Shown here: piece by piece, positions 1 through 8,144 of the stretch
How the letters are laid out: each line of letters opens with the position of its first letter
Numbering within the stretch: the stretch's first letter is position 1
Assembly: GCF_011759375.1 (NCBI RefSeq)
Contig: NZ_JAARML010000004.1
Span: 1 to 64,000 of the forward strand
DNA from: Paraflavitalea devenefica
GTDB taxonomy: Bacteria > Bacteroidota > Bacteroidia > Chitinophagales > Chitinophagaceae
Length of the DNA stretch: 64,000 nucleotides
Direction: 5' to 3'
Notes under the pieces: generated by a model
The model's input: only the letters and a program-made list of their open reading frames with translations
Databases searched by the model: none
What the model was told of the DNA's origin: nothing
Position numbers and translations under genes: made by a program

Positions 1-126
1 TACTGGGGAATAGACTGAAGGTAATAATGGAGAGCCGTATACATGGAGACGTGTAAGTACGGTTCGGGGGCGAGCACAGGTAAACCTGTCATAGAAATAT
101 GGAAAGGCGACAGGTGCTTAGCCTAC
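1..126 (+). ncRNA. Group II intron, 3' end (domains V and VI), cut by the window edge
   Basis: Positions 32-65 form a textbook group II intron domain V. A nine-pair lower stem (32-40 with 57-65, starting with the catalytic AGC at 33-35) carries an AA bulge, then a five-pair upper stem capped by a GAGA tetraloop. The following stretch to about 126 (AGCAC pairing with GTGCT, ending in CCTAC) fits domain VI and the intron 3' end. The exact 3' boundary is uncertain because a further GC-rich hairpin lies at about 127-155. The 5' domains and any reverse transcriptase/maturase lie outside the window. Domain V is secure; the boundary is an inference. Confidence 0.8.
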
Positions 127-216
127 GGCACGGTGGCCGGGGCTGTGAGCCAGGCCGTGGTGGAGCGTGAAGAGGAATGATGTACCCGTTTTAGTCCTTA
201 TCCTTTGATCCAACAA

Positions 217-240
217 CCCCGCCCTCGCGGGCGGGGTTTT
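217..240 (+). terminator. Intrinsic terminator
   Basis: An eight-pair GC-only stem (217-224 with 229-236), a four-base loop and TTTT follow the group II intron. It would end rightward transcription from the intron or the gene it interrupts. It lies before the start chosen for the next gene, which also argues against that frame's in-frame TTG at 205. Confidence 0.75.
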
Positions 241-282
241 AAACATGAACTACCCTACCATCATTTTTTATATATTTATTTT

Positions 283-957
283 ATGACCGACAACTATCCT
301 ACTTTCTGGCAATGGTTTGCCAACAACCATGAACGTTGCCTTGGCCTGCTGACCAATGCCTGCCCTGCACCTACCCTTACTAAGGAAGAATTTGAAACGG
401 TCTTCCATCAATATTGCGGCCAGGGCCTTTATGCCAACCTGGAATGGAACCAGGAAGACAACTTACCCCGCATTATTATTTCAGCACGGGGCGACTACCG
501 GCATTTTGCCGGGGTAGAAGCACTGGCAGCCGCAGCGCCGCTTTCCCTGCCCTGGGAGGTGATGGCTTTTGAACCGCCCCGTAAGCCGGACTATTGCATC
601 CACGAACGTTTCGGCCACCTGGCGTTTGATGTTGATGACCTTCTCTTTCTTCCGCTTGAATTGTATAAGGACATCGACAATGGACCACCGGTGATCACTA
701 TTTATACAGATATCGACAGGCCGGCCGGCAAAAAATACCAGGCAGCTACCGAACAAGTGATCTATAATGTACTGGGAGAAAAAAGCACTGTGCTTGACAT
801 TTCGGGTATTGTGGTGGAACGGCTCTCCAGGCTGACGGAAGAACAACAAGTAGAAACAGCCCCTATTGATCTGCTGTCTGAGTTTATCGTGGACCTTTCG
901 CCACCGGTTTTGGGGGTTGATGAAGATGGGAAAATACACTATGTGGAGCAGGAGTAG
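283..957 (+). CDS. Conserved hypothetical protein, 224 aa
   Basis: I do not recognise the family. The protein is acidic and soluble, with no signal peptide or membrane segment, so it is probably cytoplasmic. It begins MTDNYPTFWQWF and has an aromatic-rich N-terminus and alternating strand/helix character. The ATG at 283 is preferred to the in-frame TTG at 205, because the longer form would translate through the terminator hairpin at 217-240. The length and fold pattern resemble widespread uncharacterised Bacteroidota proteins. No operon partner is visible. The AT-rich gap after it ends its unit. Confidence 0.7.
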   Translation: MTDNYPTFWQWFANNHERCLGLLTNACPAPTLTKEEFETVFHQYCGQGLYANLEWNQEDNLPRIIISARGDYRHFAGVEALAAAAPLSLPWEVMAFEPPRKPDYCIHERFGHLAFDVDDLLFLPLELYKDIDNGPPVITIYTDIDRPAGKKYQAATEQVIYNVLGEKSTVLDISGIVVERLSRLTEEQQVETAPIDLLSEFIVDLSPPVLGVDEDGKIHYVEQE

Positions 958-1415
958 TGAAGTCTTTTCTGTTCTTACAACCTACGCGGATAAAAATTGT
1001 TCTCATTATCAATCCAATGCATTTTTACCTTTATTTAAAAGTCTGCGATTTGTTTATTATCACTCAAACCCTTTATATTTGATCTTATTACGGTCCAAGG
1101 TAGTTGTAATGAACTCACAGAGATTAGCAGCAAGACCTTCCTTTTTATTTTTCTCACTCACCAACCATATCTCCCTTTCAGCGATGCCTTTTTAATCCTT
1201 TTGTGTATTTGTTGGATCAGCACCCAGCTCATTCGCTGAATAGTGATTGCTATCGTTATTGTTTTTTTGTTTTAATTATTAAATGGGTTAAGGCCTGGTT
1301 AGGAGCTTTTGTTTCTGGTGAATAGATGATGCAGATGCCGGTCGGAACAGCTCTTTCAAGAAAATCAATTCCGCCCCTCACTTATGCAAAAAACATAAAT
1401 TTGCATCTAAGAGAG
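958..1415. other. Intergenic region, AT-rich, no clear gene
   Basis: No RNA gene or strong hairpin is visible. The leftward strand has an open frame of about 44 codons (1060-1191) with protein-like composition but no ATG and a stop just upstream. It may be a gene relic and is not called. Confidence 0.4.
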
Positions 1416-2696
1416 ATGAAAATGAAGTTTCTGTTTATAATCGCACTTTTAATAAATACAGCTGTAAAGGTTCGTGCACAACAATATGAAGAACCAATTC
1501 ACAAGGTAGTAACCTTGCATACCATTGCCTTTGCAGATACATATGACCCAGCTATTGGAAAGTTCTGCCAGCAGGACCTTAACAATATAAGCAGGGAGTT
1601 TGAATATATTGCTGTAGCAGCCAATTTAAAATATGAAGATCATAATAAACACATTCTCACAATCAATAACTTTTCTACAAAAGCCATCGACAGCATTCTA
1701 AAAACATCCTGGAAAGGTGAAACTTTCAGCCAATATGATGTGCTCATCGTGTATTTCTCAAGTCATGGCTATAGAGTTTCTGAAGACACCACCTTATTTC
1801 CCAACCTTGCCATAGAAAACGAAGCGTTTAAAGGAATTAACTCGTATTCACTCCACCAACACATTAGAAACCAAGTACGTTTTAACCTTCAAATAACTAT
1901 TATTGATGCATGTAATAAAATAGCGCACGAAATCAAAGAAACAGTCAATTATATAAAGACACCAGGGTTGATTCAAAACCAACAACCACCTGAATCGACA
2001 ATTCAACCTTCGAGCATTCCGATAATTGTAAATTCAATAGACAGAATTAATTATACCGAACTATTCAGAAATGTTTCCGGTGAGGTTATTATTACAAGCA
2101 GTCAGCCTGGTTATTATTCCTATCCAGATCCAAGAGGCGGAAGTTTCTTTACAAATTCTCTCATAAACTCTTTGCACCGGGAAAAAAGCCTTAAAAACAA
2201 TACAAAAAACTGGCAAAACATATTTGAGGATGCCAAATCAGAAACAGTAAAAAACATCAAGGCCTTTAAGGGTTTCTCAAATTGGGCTGATTATAAACCT
2301 GTCTGGAATGACACAATAAGCCTTATTGATTATGTGCACCCCAATTACGGAGTATATATGACTGCAGGGAAGGAATTTGCAGAAAATGAAAAATACCAAC
2401 TCAAAGTATCCTATGTAAAGGATAGTGCAAAGCGCGATACCATTGTTAACTGTTTTATAAATCCGAAAGGAGAATGGGGCAGATCTGCAGAAACTATGCT
2501 TTCTGAAATGCATTCTGTACAATATAAAATTTATTCTAAAAACGCTGATGGCAGCTATAGTTTGCAAACGATGAGTTCCAACAACAGGGACAATAATTTC
2601 AACATCCAGCTTAGAGGGAAGCAGGAAGATAAAATAATGGCAGTTATTAAATTTAATAGTGGCCTGCATTGCAGACTAAATATCATGCATTTTTAA
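1416..2696 (+). CDS. Secreted caspase-like (peptidase C14 fold) protein
   Basis: A 426-aa protein with an N-terminal signal peptide (MKMKFLFIIALLINT, with cleavage expected after VRA). The caspase-like dyad is visible: a hydrophobic strand, then SSHGY with His117, and a second strand ending IIDACN with Cys166. Spacing and strand context match p20 domains of bacterial metacaspase-like C14 proteins, so a cysteine peptidase is likely. About 200 residues follow, forming a beta-rich C-terminal region of unknown role. The ATG at 1416 was chosen because the signal peptide starts there; the longer frame adds 30 residues without one. Composition is more AT-rich than the sugar-utilisation genes to the right. 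No partner gene is adjacent, so the substrate is unknown. Confidence 0.72.
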   Translation: MKMKFLFIIALLINTAVKVRAQQYEEPIHKVVTLHTIAFADTYDPAIGKFCQQDLNNISREFEYIAVAANLKYEDHNKHILTINNFSTKAIDSILKTSWKGETFSQYDVLIVYFSSHGYRVSEDTTLFPNLAIENEAFKGINSYSLHQHIRNQVRFNLQITIIDACNKIAHEIKETVNYIKTPGLIQNQQPPESTIQPSSIPIIVNSIDRINYTELFRNVSGEVIITSSQPGYYSYPDPRGGSFFTNSLINSLHREKSLKNNTKNWQNIFEDAKSETVKNIKAFKGFSNWADYKPVWNDTISLIDYVHPNYGVYMTAGKEFAENEKYQLKVSYVKDSAKRDTIVNCFINPKGEWGRSAETMLSEMHSVQYKIYSKNADGSYSLQTMSSNNRDNNFNIQLRGKQEDKIMAVIKFNSGLHCRLNIMHF

Positions 2697-2958
2697 TTAC
2701 AAAAAGCGCCCTCATATCAACCACAAACTCATTACTTCATGTATCCGGTTCAACCTTACTATATTTCCCAAACCAAAGCCAAACAATCCCGGCACCGGGG
2801 AATTCCTTAGAACGAACAAGGTCTTTTCGGCAAGCTACGCAATAGTAACATTGTTTGCTACTTTACAACTACTGCTACAATCACAAAAACTACCATCCTC
2901 ATTATTTTAATGGGATACCTTCATAACACCATCATTCCTCATTAAAACTATCCCGGTT

Positions 2959-4095
2959 ATGAAACTCGGCTCTATACAATTTTTGCGGGGCATGGCGGCG
3001 ACGCTGGTGGTGTATGCGCATTCCATCGATCTGACGCAGCGGTATGGCAAGCCGTGGCAGGGACGCTTCCACTACCTAAGCGATGTGGGGTGCATCGGGG
3101 TAGACCTGTTTTTCGTAATCTCTGGCTTTATCATTACTTATGTAGCAGGTAAGTACACCGGCGCCAGCGAAGGCACCCAATTCCTGCAGAAACGCTTTTA
3201 CCGCATCAATCCCATTTATTATATCGCCAGCATCGTCTACATTCTCAGTCTCATGATCAGATCCTGGATGGCCCATAAAACCTACCCTATCTGGTCGGAG
3301 AAGTTTATCAATTCCGCCTTAGATACCTTGATGGTCATTCCATTGGGCGATGGTTATTCGCCCCTGCTAATGATCGGCTGGACCCTGAGCTTTGAATGGC
3401 TGTTCTACATCCTGTTTTTCCTCACGATTCTCACCCGCGTTAAAAGGAAGATACTGTTATTGTCCGCCATTATCGGTGTGCTCATCTTGCTGCGCTATGT
3501 GCTGAGGCCCACCGACCTTCGGTTTGCTTTTATCACCAACCCCATCATGCTGGAGTTTTTAACGGGTGTACTGCTTTGCCAGCTTTACCTGCATCTAAAG
3601 AAAATTCCAGTGTGGATACCGGTGCTACTATTGGTGGTGGGTATTGCCGGATATGTAGTATTGGTATTTTATAATAACCCATTGATAGCCGCTATCATGC
3701 CTATTATGAATGGCAGCCTAAGCCTGGACAGATTCCTGTACTGGGGCCTGCCCAGCGGTTGCATTGCCGCCGGCTGTATTTTCCTGGACAAAGCCGGAAA
3801 GCTGAACAGACTTTGGAATAACCGCTTTTCCATGTTGTTGGGTGATGCCTCCTACTCTATTTACCTGGTACATTTCACTGCCTTCTCGCTGCTTGGTATT
3901 TTGTACCGGCAAGTGGGATTCTTTTTGCCACCGGACTTAAGTATCTTTTTCCAGGTATTGGTGGCCCTAGGCATCAGTATTGCCTTTTATTGGTGGGTGG
4001 AAAAGCCGTTGCTCAAATGGCTGCAGAAACCTTCTAGGAAAAACAAGCCGCTGGAAACCTTTCCTACTCCGTCTGCACAACCACAGGCGACCTAG
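2959..4095 (+). CDS. Acyltransferase 3 family membrane protein (OafA/YrhL-like)
   Basis: A 378-aa polytopic inner-membrane protein expected to transfer acyl groups, often acetyl, to extracytoplasmic sugars such as O-antigen or exopolysaccharide. The family R-X10-H motif is intact in the first helix (Arg10, His21 in VVYAHS). Also present are GVDLFFVISGF (about 47-57), RFYRINP (79-85), WTLSFEWLFY with Glu146, and the late SYSIYLVHF. Around ten membrane spans are apparent. The C-terminus is a short basic, proline-rich cytosolic tail. A close paralog at 14255 shares the first nine residues but lacks the His and Glu. It stands alone, with 262 bp before it and 190 bp after it. Confidence 0.88.
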   Translation: MKLGSIQFLRGMAATLVVYAHSIDLTQRYGKPWQGRFHYLSDVGCIGVDLFFVISGFIITYVAGKYTGASEGTQFLQKRFYRINPIYYIASIVYILSLMIRSWMAHKTYPIWSEKFINSALDTLMVIPLGDGYSPLLMIGWTLSFEWLFYILFFLTILTRVKRKILLLSAIIGVLILLRYVLRPTDLRFAFITNPIMLEFLTGVLLCQLYLHLKKIPVWIPVLLLVVGIAGYVVLVFYNNPLIAAIMPIMNGSLSLDRFLYWGLPSGCIAAGCIFLDKAGKLNRLWNNRFSMLLGDASYSIYLVHFTAFSLLGILYRQVGFFLPPDLSIFFQVLVALGISIAFYWWVEKPLLKWLQKPSRKNKPLETFPTPSAQPQAT

Positions 4096-4285
4096 AACCA
4101 GCAGCCCTGTTAACCTACAATTTTTCCTGTAATTTGATCAGTATAAAAACTGCTGTGACCGGTAATATCTGCTGCATAGTATTGGGTAGTATCATTAAAA
4201 ATTGTCCATTTGTAGTGGTTAGGTGAACGTATCACACGTTCTATAGTGATTAACCTCGCTTTTTGTATCAAACCATCATTTTATC

Positions 4286-7183
4286 ATGCGGTTATTTATA
4301 GTACTGATTGCAGCCATTGTACTTTACATTAATACACAGGGACAATCTCCCGAGCAATACCTTTACCGAGAACCTGTGGCTACCGGCAGCAAGACTCCTA
4401 TTGATTTCAATGGCATCGAGCAATGGAAAGCAGTTTTGTCGGCAGTTGACTTCCGCAGTGCCACCCTCAGCCGCGATGGCCGCTATTGCAGTTATGCTAC
4501 TAAGGAGGGCGTAGTAGTACAATCGACAGAAAATGACTGGCGGCACATAGTGCTGGGCATCAAACCGGGTTTCTTCGCAGGCAATAACCGGCAGTATATT
4601 TTCCAGTCAAAAGACAGCCTTTGCTTTCTGTCATTGGGCAGTGATGCAAAAACCGTGATAAGCGGCGTAATTGCTTACCAGTTGCCCCAAAATGATGACT
4701 GTAATGAGTGGATTGCCATTATGCTGAAGGATGGTTCCTGCATCCTAAAAAACCTCCTAAACGGTAAGGAGCGTCACTTTAACAACGCCGGGATACCAAG
4801 CTTCACCCATAAAGACTGGTTTGGCTACCTTAATAAAAACGGAAACTTGTCGGTAATGCAACTTGCCACTGGTAAAACAACATGGCACGATCATGTAAGC
4901 AGTTATGACTTTGATGAAAATGGGCGGGTATTGATTTTACTAGCACATGATGGTGAGAGAAGAAACTTGCAATGGGTAAACCCGACCTCTGGCCAATCAA
5001 AGGAAATATGGTCAACCTCCGACAAGCATATTGGAATAGGCGGGCACTTAGTAGATGCCTCCGGTAGCCGAATAGTATTTCTTGTGGAAGCAAAGCAATC
5101 TGGTAAATTGACGCCAACTATCTGGTATTATCAAAAAGGTATGGAACAAGCAGCGGAAATGGTCAATCATCGAACAGTTGTCAGCCTCAATGCTGACCTG
5201 GAGCTTGTTCCCCAGTTACCAAGATTTAGTGCGAATGGTAAATATATTGTATTCGATCTGAAAGAAACAGAAAATGATAACCAAAAAACCAGTCCAAATG
5301 CGGTGCAGTTGGATGTATGGCATTATAAAGACAAGTTTATGATGTCTGCACAACTTGAAGATATAAACATCTCATCTAAAAAGAAAAATAGGAAGTCACG
5401 AATATGGAAAGAAAAAATATACAGTGCGGCTATCGCAACCGAAGGAGCTAAAGAGACTTTATTATTGTCTACGCCCGAAGAACCATTACTCACGCTCCGA
5501 GGAGATTATGCTTTGACCATAAAAAATGAGAATACGAGCCGGCTTTGGGAAAAGTTGCCACCAAGTTATTTTGTTGTATCGTTGAAGAATGGCGGGCGCC
5601 GGCAACTTAAAAGGAGCATTACTCATATTTTTTACCCTCCTAATGATAATAGCTGGATTCTCTGTTTTGATGGAAGAGAGCGGCAGTACCTTTGTTATAA
5701 TTTTTCCACAGACAGTTATCAAAACCTTTCTGCTGCTATTCCTTATAATTTAGCAGGAGGAGTTTTTGAATTTTTTAAATTTATCCAATCTAAAGTACCC
5801 GAAAGCCAGAATTTTTGGTGGTTAGAAGGAAGGAAGTCAGTATTGGTCAATGATTATTATGATATCTGGGAGCTGGATGTAACTGGCAAAAAGTCTCCTG
5901 TAAATATAACTGGGGAATATGGGCGCAAAAATAATATCCGATTTGATATCATTCCTTGCCAGGGAGAACGTGAACCTTATTCTCCCAATATTAAAGTTCG
6001 TCCTGATATCCGCTTGTTGTTGTCGGCTGTCAATATGACGACAAAGGAAACTGGTTTTTATGCGATCCGGCCGGACAGACCTGGCGATCCTGAGCCATTA
6101 TCCATAGGTGCTCACGTGCAATATTTACCTGACAGGTTAGCATATGGAGATGTATCAAGAGGGCTATTGCCTTTAAAGGCTCATGATGCAGATGTATGGC
6201 TGGTGCAGCGGATGACCAACTCAGAGCCTCCTAATCTGTATGTGACCCGGGATTTGAAAACAATGAAGAAACTCACGAATGTATCCCCACCCCAAAGGTA
6301 TAATTGGCTTACTACGGAACTGGTATCTTTTACTCAGCAGGATGGCAGCATAACCAAAGGATTACTTTACAAGCCTGAAAACTTTGATGAGAATAAGAAG
6401 TACCCTGTATTAATCTATTATTATAAACAGGAAACTCTGCGCCTGCATGATTACCTCGAGCCTGATTATACAAAGTCTGCTCATATTAATATTCCCTGGT
6501 TTGTAAGTCGCGGATATCTCGTATTTATACCTGATATTTATTTTAATAAGGCTTTAAAAGGAGCTGCTGCACTTAATGCCGTGGAAGGCGCGGCCACCTG
6601 GTTAGCCAGACGGCCGTTTGTGGACAGTACAAAAATGGCCATATCAGGCCATAGTGTAGGCGGTGCACTCACAATCTATATTCTTACTCATAGTACCCGG
6701 TTTGCTGCAGTATTTGAAGGAGCTGGGGCTAGTGATTTGGTAACGAATCAACTTCAACTTACCGATCTTGGAACCCCCAGAATGCAATCTCAAGTAAGTG
6801 AGGATTCAATACAAGGTTCCGATATCTGGACACATCGTGACAGGTATCTTGAAAATCCCATCCTGCATGTTGACAAGATAATGAGTCCGCTTTTGATGTT
6901 TCACAATAAAGTTGATGGAGCTGTACCTTTTCTGCAAGCGTTAGAATTATTCGTCTCTATGTGGCGGATGGGAAAAAAAGCTTGGTTATTGCAATATGAC
7001 CAAGGCAACCATGGTGTGATCCTTAAAAAGGATGCCCAAGACCTCACGATACGTGTGACTCAATTCTTTGATCATTATCTGAAGGGAGCACCTGCTCCAG
7101 TATGGATGACTCGTGGTATTGATGCGCGGCTGAAAGGCATTGAAACGGGATTGGAACTGGATAAAGCAGACGTTCAGCCATAA
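4286..7183 (+). CDS. Secreted S9-family (prolyl oligopeptidase-like) serine peptidase
   Basis: A 965-aa protein with a signal peptide (MRLFIVLIAAIVLYIN), so probably periplasmic. The long N-terminal part (about 50-680) has the repeated strand pattern of the S9 beta-propeller. The C-terminal part is an alpha/beta hydrolase with the full triad: Ser790 in SGHSVGG, Asp877 in NKVDGAVP and His909 in QGNHGV. It should cleave short peptides, by analogy with dipeptidyl-peptidase IV/acylaminoacyl peptidases; specificity cannot be read from the sequence. It is convergent with the esterase gene at 7198, with 14 bp between their stop codons. No terminator is obvious in that gap. Confidence 0.88.
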   Translation: MRLFIVLIAAIVLYINTQGQSPEQYLYREPVATGSKTPIDFNGIEQWKAVLSAVDFRSATLSRDGRYCSYATKEGVVVQSTENDWRHIVLGIKPGFFAGNNRQYIFQSKDSLCFLSLGSDAKTVISGVIAYQLPQNDDCNEWIAIMLKDGSCILKNLLNGKERHFNNAGIPSFTHKDWFGYLNKNGNLSVMQLATGKTTWHDHVSSYDFDENGRVLILLAHDGERRNLQWVNPTSGQSKEIWSTSDKHIGIGGHLVDASGSRIVFLVEAKQSGKLTPTIWYYQKGMEQAAEMVNHRTVVSLNADLELVPQLPRFSANGKYIVFDLKETENDNQKTSPNAVQLDVWHYKDKFMMSAQLEDINISSKKKNRKSRIWKEKIYSAAIATEGAKETLLLSTPEEPLLTLRGDYALTIKNENTSRLWEKLPPSYFVVSLKNGGRRQLKRSITHIFYPPNDNSWILCFDGRERQYLCYNFSTDSYQNLSAAIPYNLAGGVFEFFKFIQSKVPESQNFWWLEGRKSVLVNDYYDIWELDVTGKKSPVNITGEYGRKNNIRFDIIPCQGEREPYSPNIKVRPDIRLLLSAVNMTTKETGFYAIRPDRPGDPEPLSIGAHVQYLPDRLAYGDVSRGLLPLKAHDADVWLVQRMTNSEPPNLYVTRDLKTMKKLTNVSPPQRYNWLTTELVSFTQQDGSITKGLLYKPENFDENKKYPVLIYYYKQETLRLHDYLEPDYTKSAHINIPWFVSRGYLVFIPDIYFNKALKGAAALNAVEGAATWLARRPFVDSTKMAISGHSVGGALTIYILTHSTRFAAVFEGAGASDLVTNQLQLTDLGTPRMQSQVSEDSIQGSDIWTHRDRYLENPILHVDKIMSPLLMFHNKVDGAVPFLQALELFVSMWRMGKKAWLLQYDQGNHGVILKKDAQDLTIRVTQFFDHYLKGAPAPVWMTRGIDARLKGIETGLELDKADVQP

Positions 7184-7197
7184 CACAACCTGAAACC

Positions 7198-8061
7198 CTA
7201 ATACCAACCGCTCCGTTTTAAAAAACGCAACATAGGATCGAGCCATTCCTCTACCGGCAGGCGCTGGGTGAAACCATGATCGCCCCGGGGGTAAATGTGC
7301 AGTTCTGCGTTGACATTTTTTTGCCGCAAGGTCTGGTAAAAAACCACGCTGTTTTCCACCGTTACCACCCCGTCGTCGCCCGCATGGGTAATATAGGTAG
7401 GGGGCATTTGTGGAGTAACATTGGCTTCGGCGGAAAAATAACGTACCTGCTTATCTGTAGGTTCCTTACCCAATAGTTTTACCCGTGAGCCGCGATGCGT
7501 GAGCCCGGCTTCCATACTGATAACGGGATACACCAGAATCATGAAAGCGGGACGCAGCCCTGTATGCTCGGGATTAGGGATGTAACTGGTATCGTAATGT
7601 GTGCACAACATGGCCGCCAAGTGACCACCTGCCGAGTAGCCAATGATGCCCACTTTGTTGCTATCGATGTTCCATTCCTTGCTTTTGCTTTTTACCAGCC
7701 TGATAGCTTGCTGTGCATCCATGAGGGGCGCCAGGCTTTTATCGCGCATGGTAGCGTCTTTGGGCAAGCGGTATTTGACCACGAAGGCAGCAATGCCTTT
7801 TTGTACAAAGGCTTCTGCAATGGGCGTCCCTTCTGTATTGGTGGCCAGGAAGGTATAGGCCCCGCCGGGGAAAATGATCACAGCCGTGCCGGTAGTGGTA
7901 GCCGCAGAAGGGAGGTAAGCGGTAATGGCAGGCACTTCATTGGCTGCTACGATGCCGATACTATTGGGAATGCTATCGGTGTACAGGGGCAGCACCTGCT
8001 GCGCCTGGCCAGCACCCGCGAAAAAAAATACAATGATCCATAATGTGTTTATTCTGCGCAT
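7198..8061 (-). CDS. Secreted alpha/beta hydrolase (carbohydrate-esterase/BD-FAE-like)
   Basis: A 287-aa protein with a signal peptide ending AGQAQ. The features of bifunctional feruloyl/acetyl-xylan esterases and related hormone-sensitive-lipase types are visible: oxyanion motif FPGGAY (64-69), nucleophile Ser143 in GYSAGGH, acid Asp230 in HAGDD and base His262 in DHGF. It likely removes acyl groups from sugars in the periplasm. It lies downstream of the GH2 gene on the same strand, which fits deacylation ahead of glycosidase action. A hairpin (8065-8099) sits immediately before its start codon, so expression from the GH2 transcript may be attenuated. Confidence 0.85.
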   Translation of the reverse strand: MRRINTLWIIVFFFAGAGQAQQVLPLYTDSIPNSIGIVAANEVPAITAYLPSAATTTGTAVIIFPGGAYTFLATNTEGTPIAEAFVQKGIAAFVVKYRLPKDATMRDKSLAPLMDAQQAIRLVKSKSKEWNIDSNKVGIIGYSAGGHLAAMLCTHYDTSYIPNPEHTGLRPAFMILVYPVISMEAGLTHRGSRVKLLGKEPTDKQVRYFSAEANVTPQMPPTYITHAGDDGVVTVENSVVFYQTLRQKNVNAELHIYPRGDHGFTQRLPVEEWLDPMLRFLKRSGWY

Positions 8062-8064
8062 ACA

Positions 8065-8099
8065 AAAACGGACAGACGTTTTATTGGCCTGTCCGTTTT
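8065..8099. terminator. Perfect inverted repeat between GH2 and esterase genes
   Basis: Eleven paired bases (8065-8075 with 8089-8099) surround a 13-base loop, with A/T runs on the outer edges. For leftward transcription it follows the GH2 stop, like a terminator. It ends only four bases before the esterase ATG, so it also covers where that gene's ribosome binding site should be. Confidence 0.6.
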
Positions 8100-8144
8100 A
8101 GAACGTATCAGGATATGGGACTAACTATTCCTTTTGTAAAGCTC

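Noticed and set aside
205..282. In-frame TTG-started extension of the first hypothetical gene
   Set aside because: It would translate through the terminator hairpin at 217-240; the ATG at 283 is cleaner.
1060..1191. 44-codon leftward open frame with protein-like composition
   Set aside because: No start codon, a stop immediately upstream and no family match; the length can occur by chance.
866..1195. 109-codon rightward ORF
   Set aside because: Overlaps the end of the first gene in another frame and has no protein-like pattern.
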